From positions 62,001 through 126,000 of the forward strand of contig NZ_JACHCR010000013.1 in the NCBI RefSeq assembly GCF_014205845.1: 64,000 nt of DNA, in the 5' to 3' direction. Positions 9,401 through 17,462 of this stretch are shown here, in pieces. The notes under the pieces are model-generated. The model had not been told where the DNA came from and searched no databases. It saw nothing but the letters and a program-made list of their open reading frames with translations. The translations under genes were made by a program, and so were the position numbers. Source of the DNA: Mucilaginibacter cryoferens. Lineage in GTDB: Bacteria; Bacteroidota; Bacteroidia; Sphingobacteriales; Sphingobacteriaceae. Each line of letters opens with the position of its first letter. Position 1 is the stretch's first letter.

Positions 9401-10023
9401 TTGGTCGTGAATCCGACAAATGAAAAAATCAATACCGAATTATTGGGCGCTTCCAGACTGAACCTACCGTTAGCATCCGTTACTGTAACGAATTTTCCAC
9501 CCTTTATTTTTACGGTTACGCCCGGCAAAGGCATATTAGCACTGTCTAATACTTTCCCCGATATACTTACCGGGACTATAACCGGTTTGCTTGATGGGTT
9601 ATTTGCGGCGTCCTTTTTTTGGAGGACAATTGTCTTGTCTTTAATGGAGTAGGTAAAAGGCTGATTTTCAAAACACTTATTTAAAACCTGTATCAATGGT
9701 TCATTCTTAGCCTGAATGTCAACCTCTTTGCCGGTTTTTAATAAATTCGATTCATAGACAAAATCATAGCCTGTTTGTCTTTTTATCTCTTTAAATATTT
9801 GAGTTAACGATGAACCCTTTTTTGTTATGGTAACCAACTGCCCATTAGCTGCTACCGATAATTGTAAAAAAGCGAAAAACAATAAAAAGCAAGTAAGATT
9901 TATCCGCATAAGCCAGCGTTTTAAATTCGGATCTTTAAGAATTGTAAGCCACTTATTTTTTGATGGCAAATATTGGGTATGACCATTTAAGCCACACCTA
10001 TATACAGTGTAAAATTTATACAT
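6487..10023 (-). CDS. SusC/RagA TonB-dependent outer-membrane transporter with N-terminal STN domain
   Basis: 1178 residues from the ATG at 10023. The signal hydrophobic core (LTCFLLFFAFLQLSVAANG) lies at 42-61, so the true start may be Met39 (9909), though N-terminal extensions are common in this family. Domains in order: STN signalling domain (about 65-135), carboxypeptidase-regulatory-like beta domain (about 152-223), TonB-box-like DEVVVVAYGTQ (230-240), plug (INVRGFTDMNGG, VSLLKDAASSAVYGSRAPNGVLLITTKQG), then a beta-barrel ending in an aromatic strand (RTFSFGVRMNIK). It imports oligosaccharides with SusD. The STN domain, with FecR and an ECF sigma factor directly upstream, shows transcription by trans-envelope signalling. 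Confidence 0.97.
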   Translation of the reverse strand: MYKFYTVYRCGLNGHTQYLPSKNKWLTILKDPNLKRWLMRINLTCFLLFFAFLQLSVAANGQLVTITKKGSSLTQIFKEIKRQTGYDFVYESNLLKTGKEVDIQAKNEPLIQVLNKCFENQPFTYSIKDKTIVLQKKDAANNPSSKPVIVPVSISGKVLDSANMPLPGVTVKIKGGKFVTVTDANGRFSLEAPNNSVLIFSFVGFTTKEFPATPGSEMIIHLQARKNDLDEVVVVAYGTQKKVNLTGAVDQINAKQLQDRPTTNVGDALQGLMANLNITTTTSGGAPGASKNINVRGFTDMNGGLGGPLILVDGVETDINSINPNDIESVSLLKDAASSAVYGSRAPNGVLLITTKQGKKNQAPQITYSDNFSYSQPLNVPVMSNSLVFANTYNEANLNSGGGAFFSQDNINRIIKYMNDPSGTPTTIAQSNGQWANYGGGNANNDWFKVYLRQWSPSQQHNFSVTGGSDKITYFIGVGTENKNGSFNYFSDSYKRNNLRANVTADINKYITLSVKTSFAQENDNYPYNGGANTGYNFFHQIARTWPIIPIYDPNGGLDQASYLAQIQQGGRNKARTNLSNIGGDITIKPLPGWDITGHYSYSYNSYNSYNINSSVLPFYYATVADPHTVSNTISSVGEDYQLNSYYMYNVFTSYQKQLGKHYFKIMVGEQTEQKTYSELYGNAQGLYNLSQPSISLTDGIQSTSDNGYSWATNSLIGRINYNYQEKYLVEVNASYMGTSLFPADTRYHFFPSASAGWNVSKEDFFKPLARQIDNLKFRVSYGGLGDINTLLGNGSYYPYISNLGTIAPTNTSWIFTPSNGGRQPAISNPGLISPTITWTKPSMLDVGVDVTFLTDFSATFDWYNKHITDQLGPASTPPATLGTSAPQINNAASTTKGWDLTATWQHQFNQVHLMARATLSHYSGKVTKYSGNPQNFINQFYAGEQLGAIWGFKTVGKFQSQAQVSSAPSQAAINSSGYVPGDIQYADLNHDGVITYGNSTVSNPGDREIIGNSTPKYFYGFTTGASWKGIDMTIFIQGQGPASFMPSNDYFWNFTSAYQSLITPKLADRWTPSNPNGYFPRLDMNNGTGKNQIAQSGYLLNTAYMRLKNVQLGYTFPNQLTQKFHLYQVRLYTSVENALTFSGAFAHQYVDPELLQSDEKIYPLQRTFSFGVRMNIK
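8191..8217 (-). repeat. Three 9-bp tandem repeats inside the SusC barrel
   Basis: ATTGTAACT occurs three times in direct succession (8191-8217). On the coding strand it gives the repeated tripeptide Asn-Ser-Tyr/Tyr-Asn-Ser within a barrel strand or loop. Being a multiple of three it keeps frame; repeat number could vary by replication slippage. Confidence 0.7.
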
Positions 10024-10146
10024 TTGTTAGGGTTTTAATAATTGATATTGTTCGCTACAGTTTAATTATGTGGAAATCCTGAAATCTGATCGGGGGCGGT
10101 CCAACGCCTCCGATTCCTTTAACAGTTATCCATTATATTATGAATA

Positions 10147-11304
10147 TCACGGCATAACTAAAATTCTCCTTCCTTCTATTTTAAAGTGTACGCCTTTTGT
10201 TGTTTCTAATACAGATAGAATTTCATTTATATTTTTTGATCTTGAAATTGAACCACCAAATTCAATCCCCTCAATAGTTCCCTTGTAACTGATGTCTACA
10301 TCATACCACCTGCTGATCTGGCGCATGATGTCGTTCAGCGGTGTACCTTCAAACTCAAAACTTCCATTTTTCCAGGCCATAACCTGGTCTAAATCTGCGG
10401 CCTGAACAATAATAGCAGAACCGGATGTCGACACGACTGCTTGAAAACCGGGTTTAAGGAAGGCCGACTGAGAACCTTTAGAAATTTTAACACTTCCATT
10501 TATAAGCGTGGTTTTCATATTCGGTTCATCCGGATATGCATTGATGTTGAATTGTGTTCCCAAATCCTCAATTGTCTGGTCTCTTACCTTTACTTTAAAT
10601 GGGTGCGCGGCATCATGCGATACTTCTAAATAAACTTCGCCGGTAATTTTTACAATACGTTCTTTTTCGCTAAAACTGGTTGGAAAAGTAATTGATGATT
10701 CTGCATTGAGCCAAACTTTGGTGCCGTCTGCTAAAACTAATGGATAGGGGGATTGCTCACCTCGGACTGTTGAAAGTGTATTTAACTGCACCCGGGTTGC
10801 TAAAGAGCTATTAACAGCTGATGCCGTGTAGGTAATGGATTTGCTGGAATTGACTTGCACGAGAGTGCTGCCCTGTTGCGCCAATCTGCCATTTAAACCT
10901 CTTGTTAAGATTATCTTTTGACCGTTAGCTAAAGTTAAGGTAGCCTTATTAATTCCGGGAACAATCTCTTGTTTTTGGTATTTGACTATTTGCAGGGTTG
11001 AAGTTTTATTAAGAATAAAATAACCACCAATGGAAAGAGCTAACAAAACCGAAGCCGCAACTGCTATCCGGGGCCATATAGTTTTAACTTTAATATCTTG
11101 CTTAATCTGTTCGTTAATCCGGCTCAATATCAGTTGCCGGTGTTTATCCTCAGATTCAGCAATGTTTTCATCAATATAAATATTTTCGTTGCCTTCACTT
11201 TTAAACCATTCATCAAACTCCAATTGTTCTGAAGAGCTTAGCTGGCCTTTTAAATATTTATTGGCTAATTCCTGGATTCTAATTTTTTGCGGATCAATAG
11301 GCAT
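10147..11304 (-). CDS. FecR family anti-sigma factor
   Basis: 385 residues from the ATG at 11304 (a TTG 39 bases upstream is also open but less likely). The cytoplasmic N-terminal part (IQELANKYLKGQLSSSEQLEFDEWF) is the anti-sigma region. One membrane segment follows (IAVAASVLLALSIGGYFIL, about residues 80-98). The periplasmic FecR domain has LADGTKVWLNAESSITFP, ITGEVYLEVSHD, PFKVKVRDQTIEDLGTQFNINAY, and a C-terminal STN-like FecR_C domain (FEFEGTPLNDIMRQISRWYDVDISY). It would hold the ECF sigma factor inactive until the STN domain of SusC signals substrate binding. It lies between sigma factor and SusC genes on the same strand. Confidence 0.96.
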   Translation of the reverse strand: MPIDPQKIRIQELANKYLKGQLSSSEQLEFDEWFKSEGNENIYIDENIAESEDKHRQLILSRINEQIKQDIKVKTIWPRIAVAASVLLALSIGGYFILNKTSTLQIVKYQKQEIVPGINKATLTLANGQKIILTRGLNGRLAQQGSTLVQVNSSKSITYTASAVNSSLATRVQLNTLSTVRGEQSPYPLVLADGTKVWLNAESSITFPTSFSEKERIVKITGEVYLEVSHDAAHPFKVKVRDQTIEDLGTQFNINAYPDEPNMKTTLINGSVKISKGSQSAFLKPGFQAVVSTSGSAIIVQAADLDQVMAWKNGSFEFEGTPLNDIMRQISRWYDVDISYKGTIEGIEFGGSISRSKNINEILSVLETTKGVHFKIEGRRILVMP

Positions 11305-11381
11305 TATTAAGGTAGTTTTATAACAAGTACCTGCAAAAAGCAAAAACCCTCAAAATATTTATTTTTTTTAGCAGATTAATT

Positions 11382-11951
11382 TTATAGCAGAAATGTGGTA
11401 AGGAAAGCCCCTAAGGCGGTCTTTAGCGTTTTCTTGGCACGTGCTAAGTGTGCTTCAACAGATCGCTCAGTTATATTTAACTCTTCGGCAATGGCTTTAT
11501 AGCTCATGTTTTCTTCTTTATTCATCCGGTAAATCAGCCTGCTTTGTTCAGGCAATTTCCCGATCAACATTTCGAGCCTTTGACGTAATTCTTCAAATGA
11601 TAAGTACTGTTGGGTAGAGTCATCCAGGATATCAACTGTTAAGCCATCAGTTTCATTGTATAGCCTTTCCGTACGCTGCCTATTCAGAACTTTAATTACA
11701 CGGTATTTAACAGAAACGTACAAAAAGTTTTCTAAGGCGTTAGTGATGATCAATGAATGCCTGCGCTTCCATAAAGACACGAAGATGTCCTGAATAATAT
11801 TCTCGGCTTCCATAATATCACCGATTTTATGCACAGCAAGATTAAGTACTTCAACCCAATAACGGTTATAAATTGTATTGAAAGCAACATGATCATCCTG
11901 AGCCATAAGCTCAAGTAATTTATCATCAGTGAATTTAGTATAACTGGTCAT
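11382..11951 (-). CDS. ECF-type RNA polymerase sigma-70 factor
   Basis: 189 residues. Region 2 (FNTIYNRYWVEVLNLAVHKIGDIMEAENIIQDIFVSLWKRR, about 24-65) and region 4 (LPEQSRLIYRMNKEENMSYKAIAEELNITERSVEAHLARAKKTLKTAL, about 134-181) are both complete, with the region-4 helix-turn-helix clearly visible. There is no region 1 or 3, as expected for an ECF factor. It is the first gene of the sigma-FecR-SusC cassette; family precedent says it activates the promoter of the adjacent SusC operon and is controlled by FecR. The gap to the FecR ATG is 77 bases. Confidence 0.96.
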   Translation of the reverse strand: MTSYTKFTDDKLLELMAQDDHVAFNTIYNRYWVEVLNLAVHKIGDIMEAENIIQDIFVSLWKRRHSLIITNALENFLYVSVKYRVIKVLNRQRTERLYNETDGLTVDILDDSTQQYLSFEELRQRLEMLIGKLPEQSRLIYRMNKEENMSYKAIAEELNITERSVEAHLARAKKTLKTALGAFLTTFLL

Positions 11952-12338
11952 TTAAAGAAGAAGCCGGTGGCCCTTTGGTGTGCAATGCACTTATTAAAAG
12001 TAAAAATTACTTGATTAAAAAATCGGTTTCTCATATCGATTTATATTTAGTGAATGTTAATTTCTCATCATTTATCTTGGATACTAATGCCCTATTAACA
12101 AGGTAATAAAATAATATAAATCCTATCTTAATGTATTATGTATAACATAATTCGCCCAATATAAGGTTTACATTTATATGACACAATAGCAATAGTTTAT
12201 TTTTGTACAATTTCATCGTATAACAAAAATTAAAGCCTCGCTTTTCTTTAAAAAAGTGGCAGTAGCCAAAAGGACGTAGCCTGTTAAGATCTTTTTAGCA
12301 TCTTATCGGCTCTGATTTATACAATTATCAGATGTCGT
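11952..12338. other. AT-rich intergenic region upstream of the sigma-factor operon
   Basis: About 390 bases with no supportable gene on either strand. It must hold the promoter of the sigma/FecR/SusCD operon (minus strand). No convincing terminator for the hydrolase gene ending at 12339 was found, so read-through from that gene into this region is possible. Confidence 0.5.
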
Positions 12339-13496
12339 CTATTTTACGTGCTGCAAAAAATCGACAATCAATCCGGTGAGCTGTTCAGGTTGTTCCTGCG
12401 CCACCCAGTGCCCCGCACCTTCAACGATGTGAAAGCTTTCCATTTTTGTACAGGCCTGGTACTGCATTTGCTCTAAGGCGCCTGGCGGACGAAATGTTGC
12501 CCAATCGGCGATCCCTGAAATAAAACAGGAAGGCACATCTATTGTGTGACCCGAAAAAAGTTCGAGGTCAGACATGTTTAATCCGCCGGTAGTGCAACGG
12601 TACCAATTTAATCCGCCCTGGAAACCGGTACGTTTAAACTCCTGTGTATAGACCTCAAGGTCGATATCCGAGAGCCATTTACAAGCGGATATTTCTTTTT
12701 GCGAGGGCATGTAAGGAGCAATTTGCTCCGGCATTGTTTTATCAAGATCCAAAACATAATAAATCGGCTGTTTAACGAGTTCTTCCGCCGTGCCCGAGGT
12801 GAGGGGAAATGGTTTATTCTGGCTCCAGTCGGCACTCTTTACGTGAAAGTAAGCCCGCTGAAAAGCGTGCAGGCTCTGCTTACAGTTCAGCATGTCATTA
12901 TTGGCGCTGCGTGATGAGAAATAGGTGGTACTGTCCTTACGGGGCCTTGATAATAACGCAAGGGGATCTTGTACATTTGCCGCTGGTTGTAGATTCGGTG
13001 AAGCTTGTTCTCCAACGCCAAAAGGTAAAGGTGGCACTCCACCGAAGGGACAACTAAGAAGAACAAGTGACCGAAAAAAATCTGGTCTAACAAGAGCGCA
13101 ATAAGCCGCTACTATCGCGCCCACGTCGTGTCCGACTATAGAGTAAACAGAATCGTGCCCCATAGCCATCATCAAACCTAGGGCATCGCGGGAAAGTTCA
13201 TGTGTCCTGAAAGAGGCGAAATTTCCATCATAAGCGTCATCCCAACCTGTTGTGCGGCCGTAGCCACGCAGATCAGGAGCGATCACATGGTAACCCGCAG
13301 CGGCCAATGGCACCATTACTTTCCGCCAACTGTAGGCAAGTTCCGGAAATCCGTGCAGCAGAATTACAACAGGGCGTTTTGGTGTGTCAAAACCAGCTTC
13401 CAATACATGCACTGTCAGGCCGTTTACTCCGGTAACATACCGTTCGCGTATTCCTGCCGGTAGTTCTATGTCCTTTAATTGATCATTTGTTTTCAT
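12339..13496 (-). CDS. Alpha/beta hydrolase, epoxide hydrolase-like
   Basis: 385 residues from the ATG at 13496. HGFPE (48-52) is the oxyanion-hole motif. The nucleophile elbow is VGHDVG with Asp124, as in soluble epoxide hydrolases and haloalkane dehalogenases rather than Ser esterases. GLNWYR carries a likely lid tyrosine, and GAGHWVAQEQP the catalytic His. It would open epoxides to diols through a covalent aspartyl ester. The frame stays open upstream of 13496, but that extension is not protein-like: it is the wrong-frame reading of a twin-arginine signal peptide encoded at 13493-13594 (see that entry). So the gene is either cytoplasmic from 13496, or an exported protein whose signal was separated by a one-base slip. 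A divergence-free TetR gene lies just upstream. Confidence 0.85.
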   Translation of the reverse strand: MKTNDQLKDIELPAGIRERYVTGVNGLTVHVLEAGFDTPKRPVVILLHGFPELAYSWRKVMVPLAAAGYHVIAPDLRGYGRTTGWDDAYDGNFASFRTHELSRDALGLMMAMGHDSVYSIVGHDVGAIVAAYCALVRPDFFRSLVLLSCPFGGVPPLPFGVGEQASPNLQPAANVQDPLALLSRPRKDSTTYFSSRSANNDMLNCKQSLHAFQRAYFHVKSADWSQNKPFPLTSGTAEELVKQPIYYVLDLDKTMPEQIAPYMPSQKEISACKWLSDIDLEVYTQEFKRTGFQGGLNWYRCTTGGLNMSDLELFSGHTIDVPSCFISGIADWATFRPPGALEQMQYQACTKMESFHIVEGAGHWVAQEQPEQLTGLIVDFLQHVK

Positions 13497-13594
13497 AGGA
13501 TTTGTTTTTTTTCTGCTAATACCTCCAAAGGGCGGATCAAAACCGCTCCCAAAGCAGTAAGCGCCGTGTTTATTACAAAGTTTCTGCGTTTCAT
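13493..13594 (-). other. Out-of-frame twin-arginine signal peptide preceding the hydrolase
   Basis: An ATG at 13594 opens a 33-residue frame beginning MKRRNFVINTALTALGAV and continuing through LIRPLEVLA: a twin-arginine motif (RRNFV), hydrophobic region and a plausible cleavage site, exactly where a signal peptide for the hydrolase would sit. It ends at a TGA overlapping the hydrolase ATG (ATGA). The frames differ by one base, and a run of eight A (minus strand; T at 13505-13512) lies at the joint. A ninth A, or a -1 slip, would fuse signal and enzyme. Confidence 0.7.
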
Positions 13595-13682
13595 ATTTGG
13601 TGTTTATTAAAAGACTTTTTAGTCTTATTTTGTTAAAAAAAAATGATTTTCCTGATTCAATCATCCAAGCCATATAGCTCCT

Positions 13683-14288
13683 TTATACTTGCTTGATCTC
13701 AAAAGATTTTAACTCAGATTTAAGCGTCTTTATGACTGTGTACATCGGCTTAACACTATCGAGTACTCTCGAAACCAAAGTTGCCCCTTCCAGCATTACT
13801 AATACTTTTAAACAATACTCATCAGGGTTCAGTTTATCTGATAACTCTCCGTTTGCTATACCTTGTTTTAAAACATCAATAAAAAGGGTCATAGAGGCTT
13901 CGATCATAGCCTTTACCTTTTTTTTGACTGCTGGATTTGTGTTATCCGAGTATACACCGAAATTCAAAATAGGGCATCCTCCTTCAATAAAGGGAACCAA
14001 AGGATTTTTACGAAGATCTATGAACGCAAATAGTTTTTTAATCGCTGTTTTTTCTTTTGACATAGCGGAATAAGCTTTAGCGGAGACTTTACTGAAAATA
14101 AAATCTACACTGGCGATAGAAATCGCCTCTTTGTTTTCAAAATTCCCGTATATGCCTCCTTTCGCCATCTTTGTGGCCGCCAGTATATCATCTATAGTCG
14201 TTCCGGCTATTCCTTTCGAATTGAATATTGGCGCCGATTGTTCAATGATAAACTGCTTAGTTCTTTCCGCTTTTCCTTTTATGTTCAT
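13683..14288 (-). CDS. TetR/AcrR family transcriptional regulator
   Basis: 201 residues. The N-terminal helix-turn-helix is typical: TKQFIIEQSAPIFNSKGIAGTTIDDILAATKMAKGGIYGNFENKEAI (about 10-56). The C-terminal part (about 75-195) is the ligand-binding/dimer domain; its PFIEGGCPILNFGVYSDNTNP segment resembles the TetR_C members linked to redox-stress genes. It lies 88 bases upstream of the signal-peptide ATG of the hydrolase on the same strand and probably represses its own transcript and the hydrolase. ATG and reading frame are unambiguous. The ligand is unknown. Confidence 0.93.
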   Translation of the reverse strand: MNIKGKAERTKQFIIEQSAPIFNSKGIAGTTIDDILAATKMAKGGIYGNFENKEAISIASVDFIFSKVSAKAYSAMSKEKTAIKKLFAFIDLRKNPLVPFIEGGCPILNFGVYSDNTNPAVKKKVKAMIEASMTLFIDVLKQGIANGELSDKLNPDEYCLKVLVMLEGATLVSRVLDSVKPMYTVIKTLKSELKSFEIKQV

Positions 14289-14379
14289 TTTAATGATCCA
14301 AATTAAGACTAAAAAGTCTTATTTACATAATGAATAAGAAAATTAACCAAATTATGACAATGTAAGGTTATGATACCAA

Positions 14380-14943
14380 CGCGACCGTACAAGATGATGT
14401 GAATCACCTGCACTATACTACGCAGCAAAATCTTGACTTTAGTTCAAACGCAGGAATCCGCCTGTCAGCCCCTTTCCATCCGGCAAGCTGGTGAAAAATC
14501 AACAGCACGGCAGTTTTTTCCCGGCTGACTGAAAAGTCAGCATACCTACAGGGCAGCTATGATTACCATAAATTAACTTTCAGCGGCAACTTTGATCAGG
14601 CTTTTACCATAGATAAGAGCGCCGGACTAAAGACAGAATTGAATGGTTCATATAATACGCCACATATTGCCGGAATCTTCGATATCGCCCGCACCTTGAT
14701 GTATGCTTTGGTACAATGAAGACAATATTTCATGACGGAACACTGAAACTGGCTGCCGGTGATATCTTCTACGGCAATTCTTTTAATGTGAGCTCACACT
14801 ACTTGAACCAGGATAACGCCTCATTCATGAAAGGTGATACCCGGAATGTTACCCTGTCATTCACTTATAAATTTGGTAAAAACGTAAAGGATGCAAGGCG
14901 GAGACAAAATTCAAACGAGGATGAAAAAAGCAGAGCCCACTAG
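14380..14943 (+). pseudogene. Remnant of an outer-membrane beta-barrel (TonB-receptor-like) protein, C-terminal part
   Basis: Three-frame reading gives barrel-like pieces that belong together: NLDFSSNAG / RLSAPFHPAS, then YHKLTFSGNFDQAFTID, KTELNGSYNTPHIAGIFDIA, and, after a frame change near 14716, LKLAAGDIFYGNSFNVSS and TRNVTLSFTYKFGKNVK. Alternating beta strands and the final aromatic strand VTLSFTYKFG are typical of the C-terminus of the Bacteroidota outer-membrane protein beta-barrel family (OMP_b-brl_3 type). The N-terminal two thirds, including any plug or CarboxypepD-like domain, are absent, and at least two frame breaks interrupt it. Not functional. The upstream 90 bases hold nothing recognisable. 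Confidence 0.75.
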
Positions 14944-15020
14944 CAATCATATACTCCAAACAATATGACTGTTGTTATTTGTCCAGATTTTTCTATTAGT
15001 TTCTGTGCGAATTAGCAAAC

Positions 15021-15743
15021 TCATGAACCATGAAGTTTTTTTTGCAATGCTCCTGCGTACGATCCGCCAATCGGTAATTCTTTAGTGCCAATTTCAACGT
15101 GGCTGGCGGAGAATGCAGTTACAAACTGCAGCGAAATGATAAAGGACCGATGTATCCTAACAAAATGATCGGGAGATAGGTTTTCCTCCAGGTCATATAG
15201 AGTTTGGTAGGTTATGATATTGCGATCAGCTGTATGTATTTTTATAAAACGTTTCAACCCTTCTATATATTGAATATCCTTGACCATAATGCGCACCATT
15301 TTGTTATCAGATTTTACATAAATAAAATGTTGATCAAAGCTGTTTAACTGCAGTGGAACGTTGGTGTTATGAATGAGTTTTGGCGATCCAATTGACTCAA
15401 ATTTTGAAACAGCCTTTAAAAAACGTTCAAAAGAAATAGGCTTGAGCAAATAATCGATTACATTGAGTTCAAAGCCTTCCACGGCAAATTCACGAGACGC
15501 GGTAGTCAATATAACCGGGGGTGGATCTTTCAGCGTACGTAATAATTCAAGGCCGGTTAACTCCGGCATTTGTATATCTAAAAACAGTAAATCAACAGGA
15601 TTCACTTTTAAAAATTGATAAACCTGTGTGCCGTTATTACAAATTCCGGCGACGATAAAATCCTGCAACTTGTTTAAATGGCTTTCGATAACGCCAACCG
15701 CCAGCTGCTCATCGTCTGCGATCAAACACCTGGTCTTATTCAT
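15021..15743 (-). CDS. LytTR-family response regulator
   Basis: 240 residues. Receiver domain 1-120 with acidic pocket Asp10/Asp11, phospho-acceptor Asp56 (VDLLFLDIQMPEL), Thr near 81 (VILTTAS) and Lys near 102 (DYLLKP). The C-terminal LytTR DNA-binding domain spans about 137-238 (FIYVKSDNKMVRIMVKDIQYIEGLKRFIKIHT, ITYQTLYDLEENL, FVRIHRSFIISL). It receives phosphate from the kinase encoded just upstream; the two genes overlap by four bases (15740-15743), so they are translationally coupled. Targets are unknown; LytTR regulators bind pairs of short direct repeats. Confidence 0.96.
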   Translation of the reverse strand: MNKTRCLIADDEQLAVGVIESHLNKLQDFIVAGICNNGTQVYQFLKVNPVDLLFLDIQMPELTGLELLRTLKDPPPVILTTASREFAVEGFELNVIDYLLKPISFERFLKAVSKFESIGSPKLIHNTNVPLQLNSFDQHFIYVKSDNKMVRIMVKDIQYIEGLKRFIKIHTADRNIITYQTLYDLEENLSPDHFVRIHRSFIISLQFVTAFSASHVEIGTKELPIGGSYAGALQKKLHGS

Positions 15744-16789
15744 AATTCAATTTTAAAAAAGGCTTCAAAATATTCTTCATGCCTGGTCAGCATCAATTCA
15801 TGCTGGCTGGGATAGGTAAGCTCAAGCCTGCGTTTTAAATTTTTAATTCCGAGACCAGGTTCCTGATCCTGCTTTCTATTATAATAGCTGTTGTTTACCC
15901 GCAAGGTTAGTATATTACCAGTTACTTTTAAATTGATCGTTACCCATCCCGAGCCGTTTGTTATACCGTGCTTAAAGGCATTTTCAATAAAAGGCAGCAG
16001 CAACAGCGGGGTTATCATTTTACCGGTTATATCTCCGAAATATTGAAATGATACCTCTAAGCGGTCTGCAAAACGCAATTGCTCAATGCTGATATAATCC
16101 TCCAGGTATTTTATTTCCTCTGTTAGCGGCACCTTGTTGAAACCTGTCTTATAGAGCATATAGTGCATTAAATCTGAGAGTCTTAAAACTAATGTATTGG
16201 CTTTTACTGAAGTATCAATGGTGAGCGCATGAAGGCTATTAAGGGTATTGAAGAAAAAGTGCGGATTGATCTGGGCTTTTAAATAACCAAGTTCTGCAGA
16301 AATCTTTTCGATCTCCAATTCCCGGAGATTCTTCTCGGTGGCATATGACCTTCTAGCCAGCCTCAAAAATGTCGTTAGTGCTATAACCGAAAAAACCTGC
16401 GCGGCATTCCTGATGACACGTAAGGAAATCCAAAATTGTTTTTTATCCCGCAAGTATCTTTCGGGAAAATAGAGTTGGTCCCACCTCCGCCAGATAAAAT
16501 GCGCCCAGGCTCTGTCTAAAAACGCCGCAAGCAATACAAGCAGCAATAGTAAACATGTGTAGGTGGCAAATTTTTTGCGGTCGTAAAATTTGGGTAAAAA
16601 AACAAAAAGGTTTATATAGCATACAACAATTGTTGTCGGTAACGAAGTAATTAGCTGGACATCCCAGGTAAATGATAATGAATCGTTGCTCATTATACCC
16701 AGACTGATCATTTGATAAGCGATAAAGGCAAGCCAGAAAAGGATATGCAATCCTACTGTCTGTGTGGTAACCGACAATTTTTTACTCAT
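15740..16789 (-). CDS. LytS-like sensor histidine kinase
   Basis: 349 residues with four predicted membrane segments (about 9-30, 45-67, 74-95, 123-145) and no extracellular sensor domain of note. The His_kinase (PF06580-type) domain follows: ELGYLKAQINPHFFFNTLNSL with phospho-acceptor His177. The ATPase part has PLLLLPFIENAFKHGI (N box) and GLGIKNLKRRL (G box). It would sense a membrane or envelope signal and phosphorylate the LytTR regulator encoded immediately downstream. The short membrane module with small loops suggests signal detection within the membrane. No target gene adjacent is obvious. Confidence 0.95.
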   Translation of the reverse strand: MSKKLSVTTQTVGLHILFWLAFIAYQMISLGIMSNDSLSFTWDVQLITSLPTTIVVCYINLFVFLPKFYDRKKFATYTCLLLLLVLLAAFLDRAWAHFIWRRWDQLYFPERYLRDKKQFWISLRVIRNAAQVFSVIALTTFLRLARRSYATEKNLRELEIEKISAELGYLKAQINPHFFFNTLNSLHALTIDTSVKANTLVLRLSDLMHYMLYKTGFNKVPLTEEIKYLEDYISIEQLRFADRLEVSFQYFGDITGKMITPLLLLPFIENAFKHGITNGSGWVTINLKVTGNILTLRVNNSYYNRKQDQEPGLGIKNLKRRLELTYPSQHELMLTRHEEYFEAFFKIEL

Positions 16790-17034
16790 TAGGATGGATA
16801 CGGTTTCCGCACTTTAATAACTTGTTTAAATCTAAGAAAGGTAATAAACGAGCAAAAAATAATTACCAAAATTATAATTGCTCACTTACCATTTTCAAAT
16901 CATACTTGAACAGCATTCGTCAATTCGATCCTGAAAACCCAGATCGGCTAAACAGACATAAAGCTATAAAACCTGTCTAATGAATAGTTGGTGTAAATTC
17001 AGACCAATAACAAACAAAACAACTTTCAGTTAGA
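16790..17034. other. Intergenic region, no gene seen
   Basis: About 245 AT-rich bases between the kinase start and the HxlR stop. It carries the promoter of the kinase/regulator pair on the minus strand; no ORF, hairpin or repeat of note was found. Confidence 0.4.
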
Positions 17035-17376
17035 TTAAACTGTTGTTAGTTTTTCAGCATCTATTATCTTTTCCTGGCCCCAGATCGCCATATCCTTCAT
17101 TATTGGCCTCAGGCTCTTTCCTAGCTCAGTCAAAGAATACTCCACCCGGGGCGGAATCTCCTTGAATTGCTCCCTGTTAATTAAACCGTCTGCCTCCAGT
17201 TCTTTCAGCTGTTCTGCTAAAACTTTCCTGGAAATAGATGGCATTCGGGCAGCAATTTCGCCAAAGCGCCTTGTATGATCCGAAAGCATATATAGTATGA
17301 TCGATTTCCATCTTCCCCCGATCAACGCTATCGTTGTTGTAAAGGGGCATAAATTATTTTCTACTTTATTGTTCAT
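17035..17376 (-). CDS. HxlR family winged-helix regulator
   Basis: 113 residues, the usual length. The HxlR pattern is complete: NNLCPFTTTIALIGGRWKSIILYML, RRFGEIAARMPSISRKVLAEQLKELEADGLINREQF, PPRVEYSLTELGKSLRPIM. The early Cys (CPF) is the redox- or electrophile-reactive position in QorR/YodB-type members. It is divergent from an NmrA-type quinone reductase gene (start 17495) with 118 bases between them that contain GTTAC/GTAAC palindromes, so it most likely represses that reductase and itself and is released by quinones or other electrophiles. The effector is inference from the family and gene pair. Confidence 0.95.
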   Translation of the reverse strand: MNNKVENNLCPFTTTIALIGGRWKSIILYMLSDHTRRFGEIAARMPSISRKVLAEQLKELEADGLINREQFKEIPPRVEYSLTELGKSLRPIMKDMAIWGQEKIIDAEKLTTV

Positions 17377-17407
17377 TAGTTACGTTTTGGTCACCACTAT
17401 TTTCATT

Positions 17408-17462
17408 GTTACCAAAAGGTAACAGTTACTTTTTGAAATTATTATTAGTTTCTTTGAGTAAC
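17408..17462. promoter_or_regulatory. Likely HxlR operator cluster
   Basis: GTTACC-AAAA-GGTAAC (17408-17423) is a perfect 6-4-6 palindrome. GTTACT (17425-17430) and AGTAAC (17457-17462) form a second, wider inverted pair. All lie between the divergent HxlR and reductase genes. Similar GTTA/TAAC repeats occur upstream of the second HxlR gene (25630-25720), supporting a common half-site GTTAC. Confidence 0.6.

Noticed and set aside
13497..13673. In-frame N-terminal extension of the epoxide hydrolase
   Set aside because: It is the wrong-frame translation of the twin-arginine signal sequence; nothing in it looks like a signal or domain.
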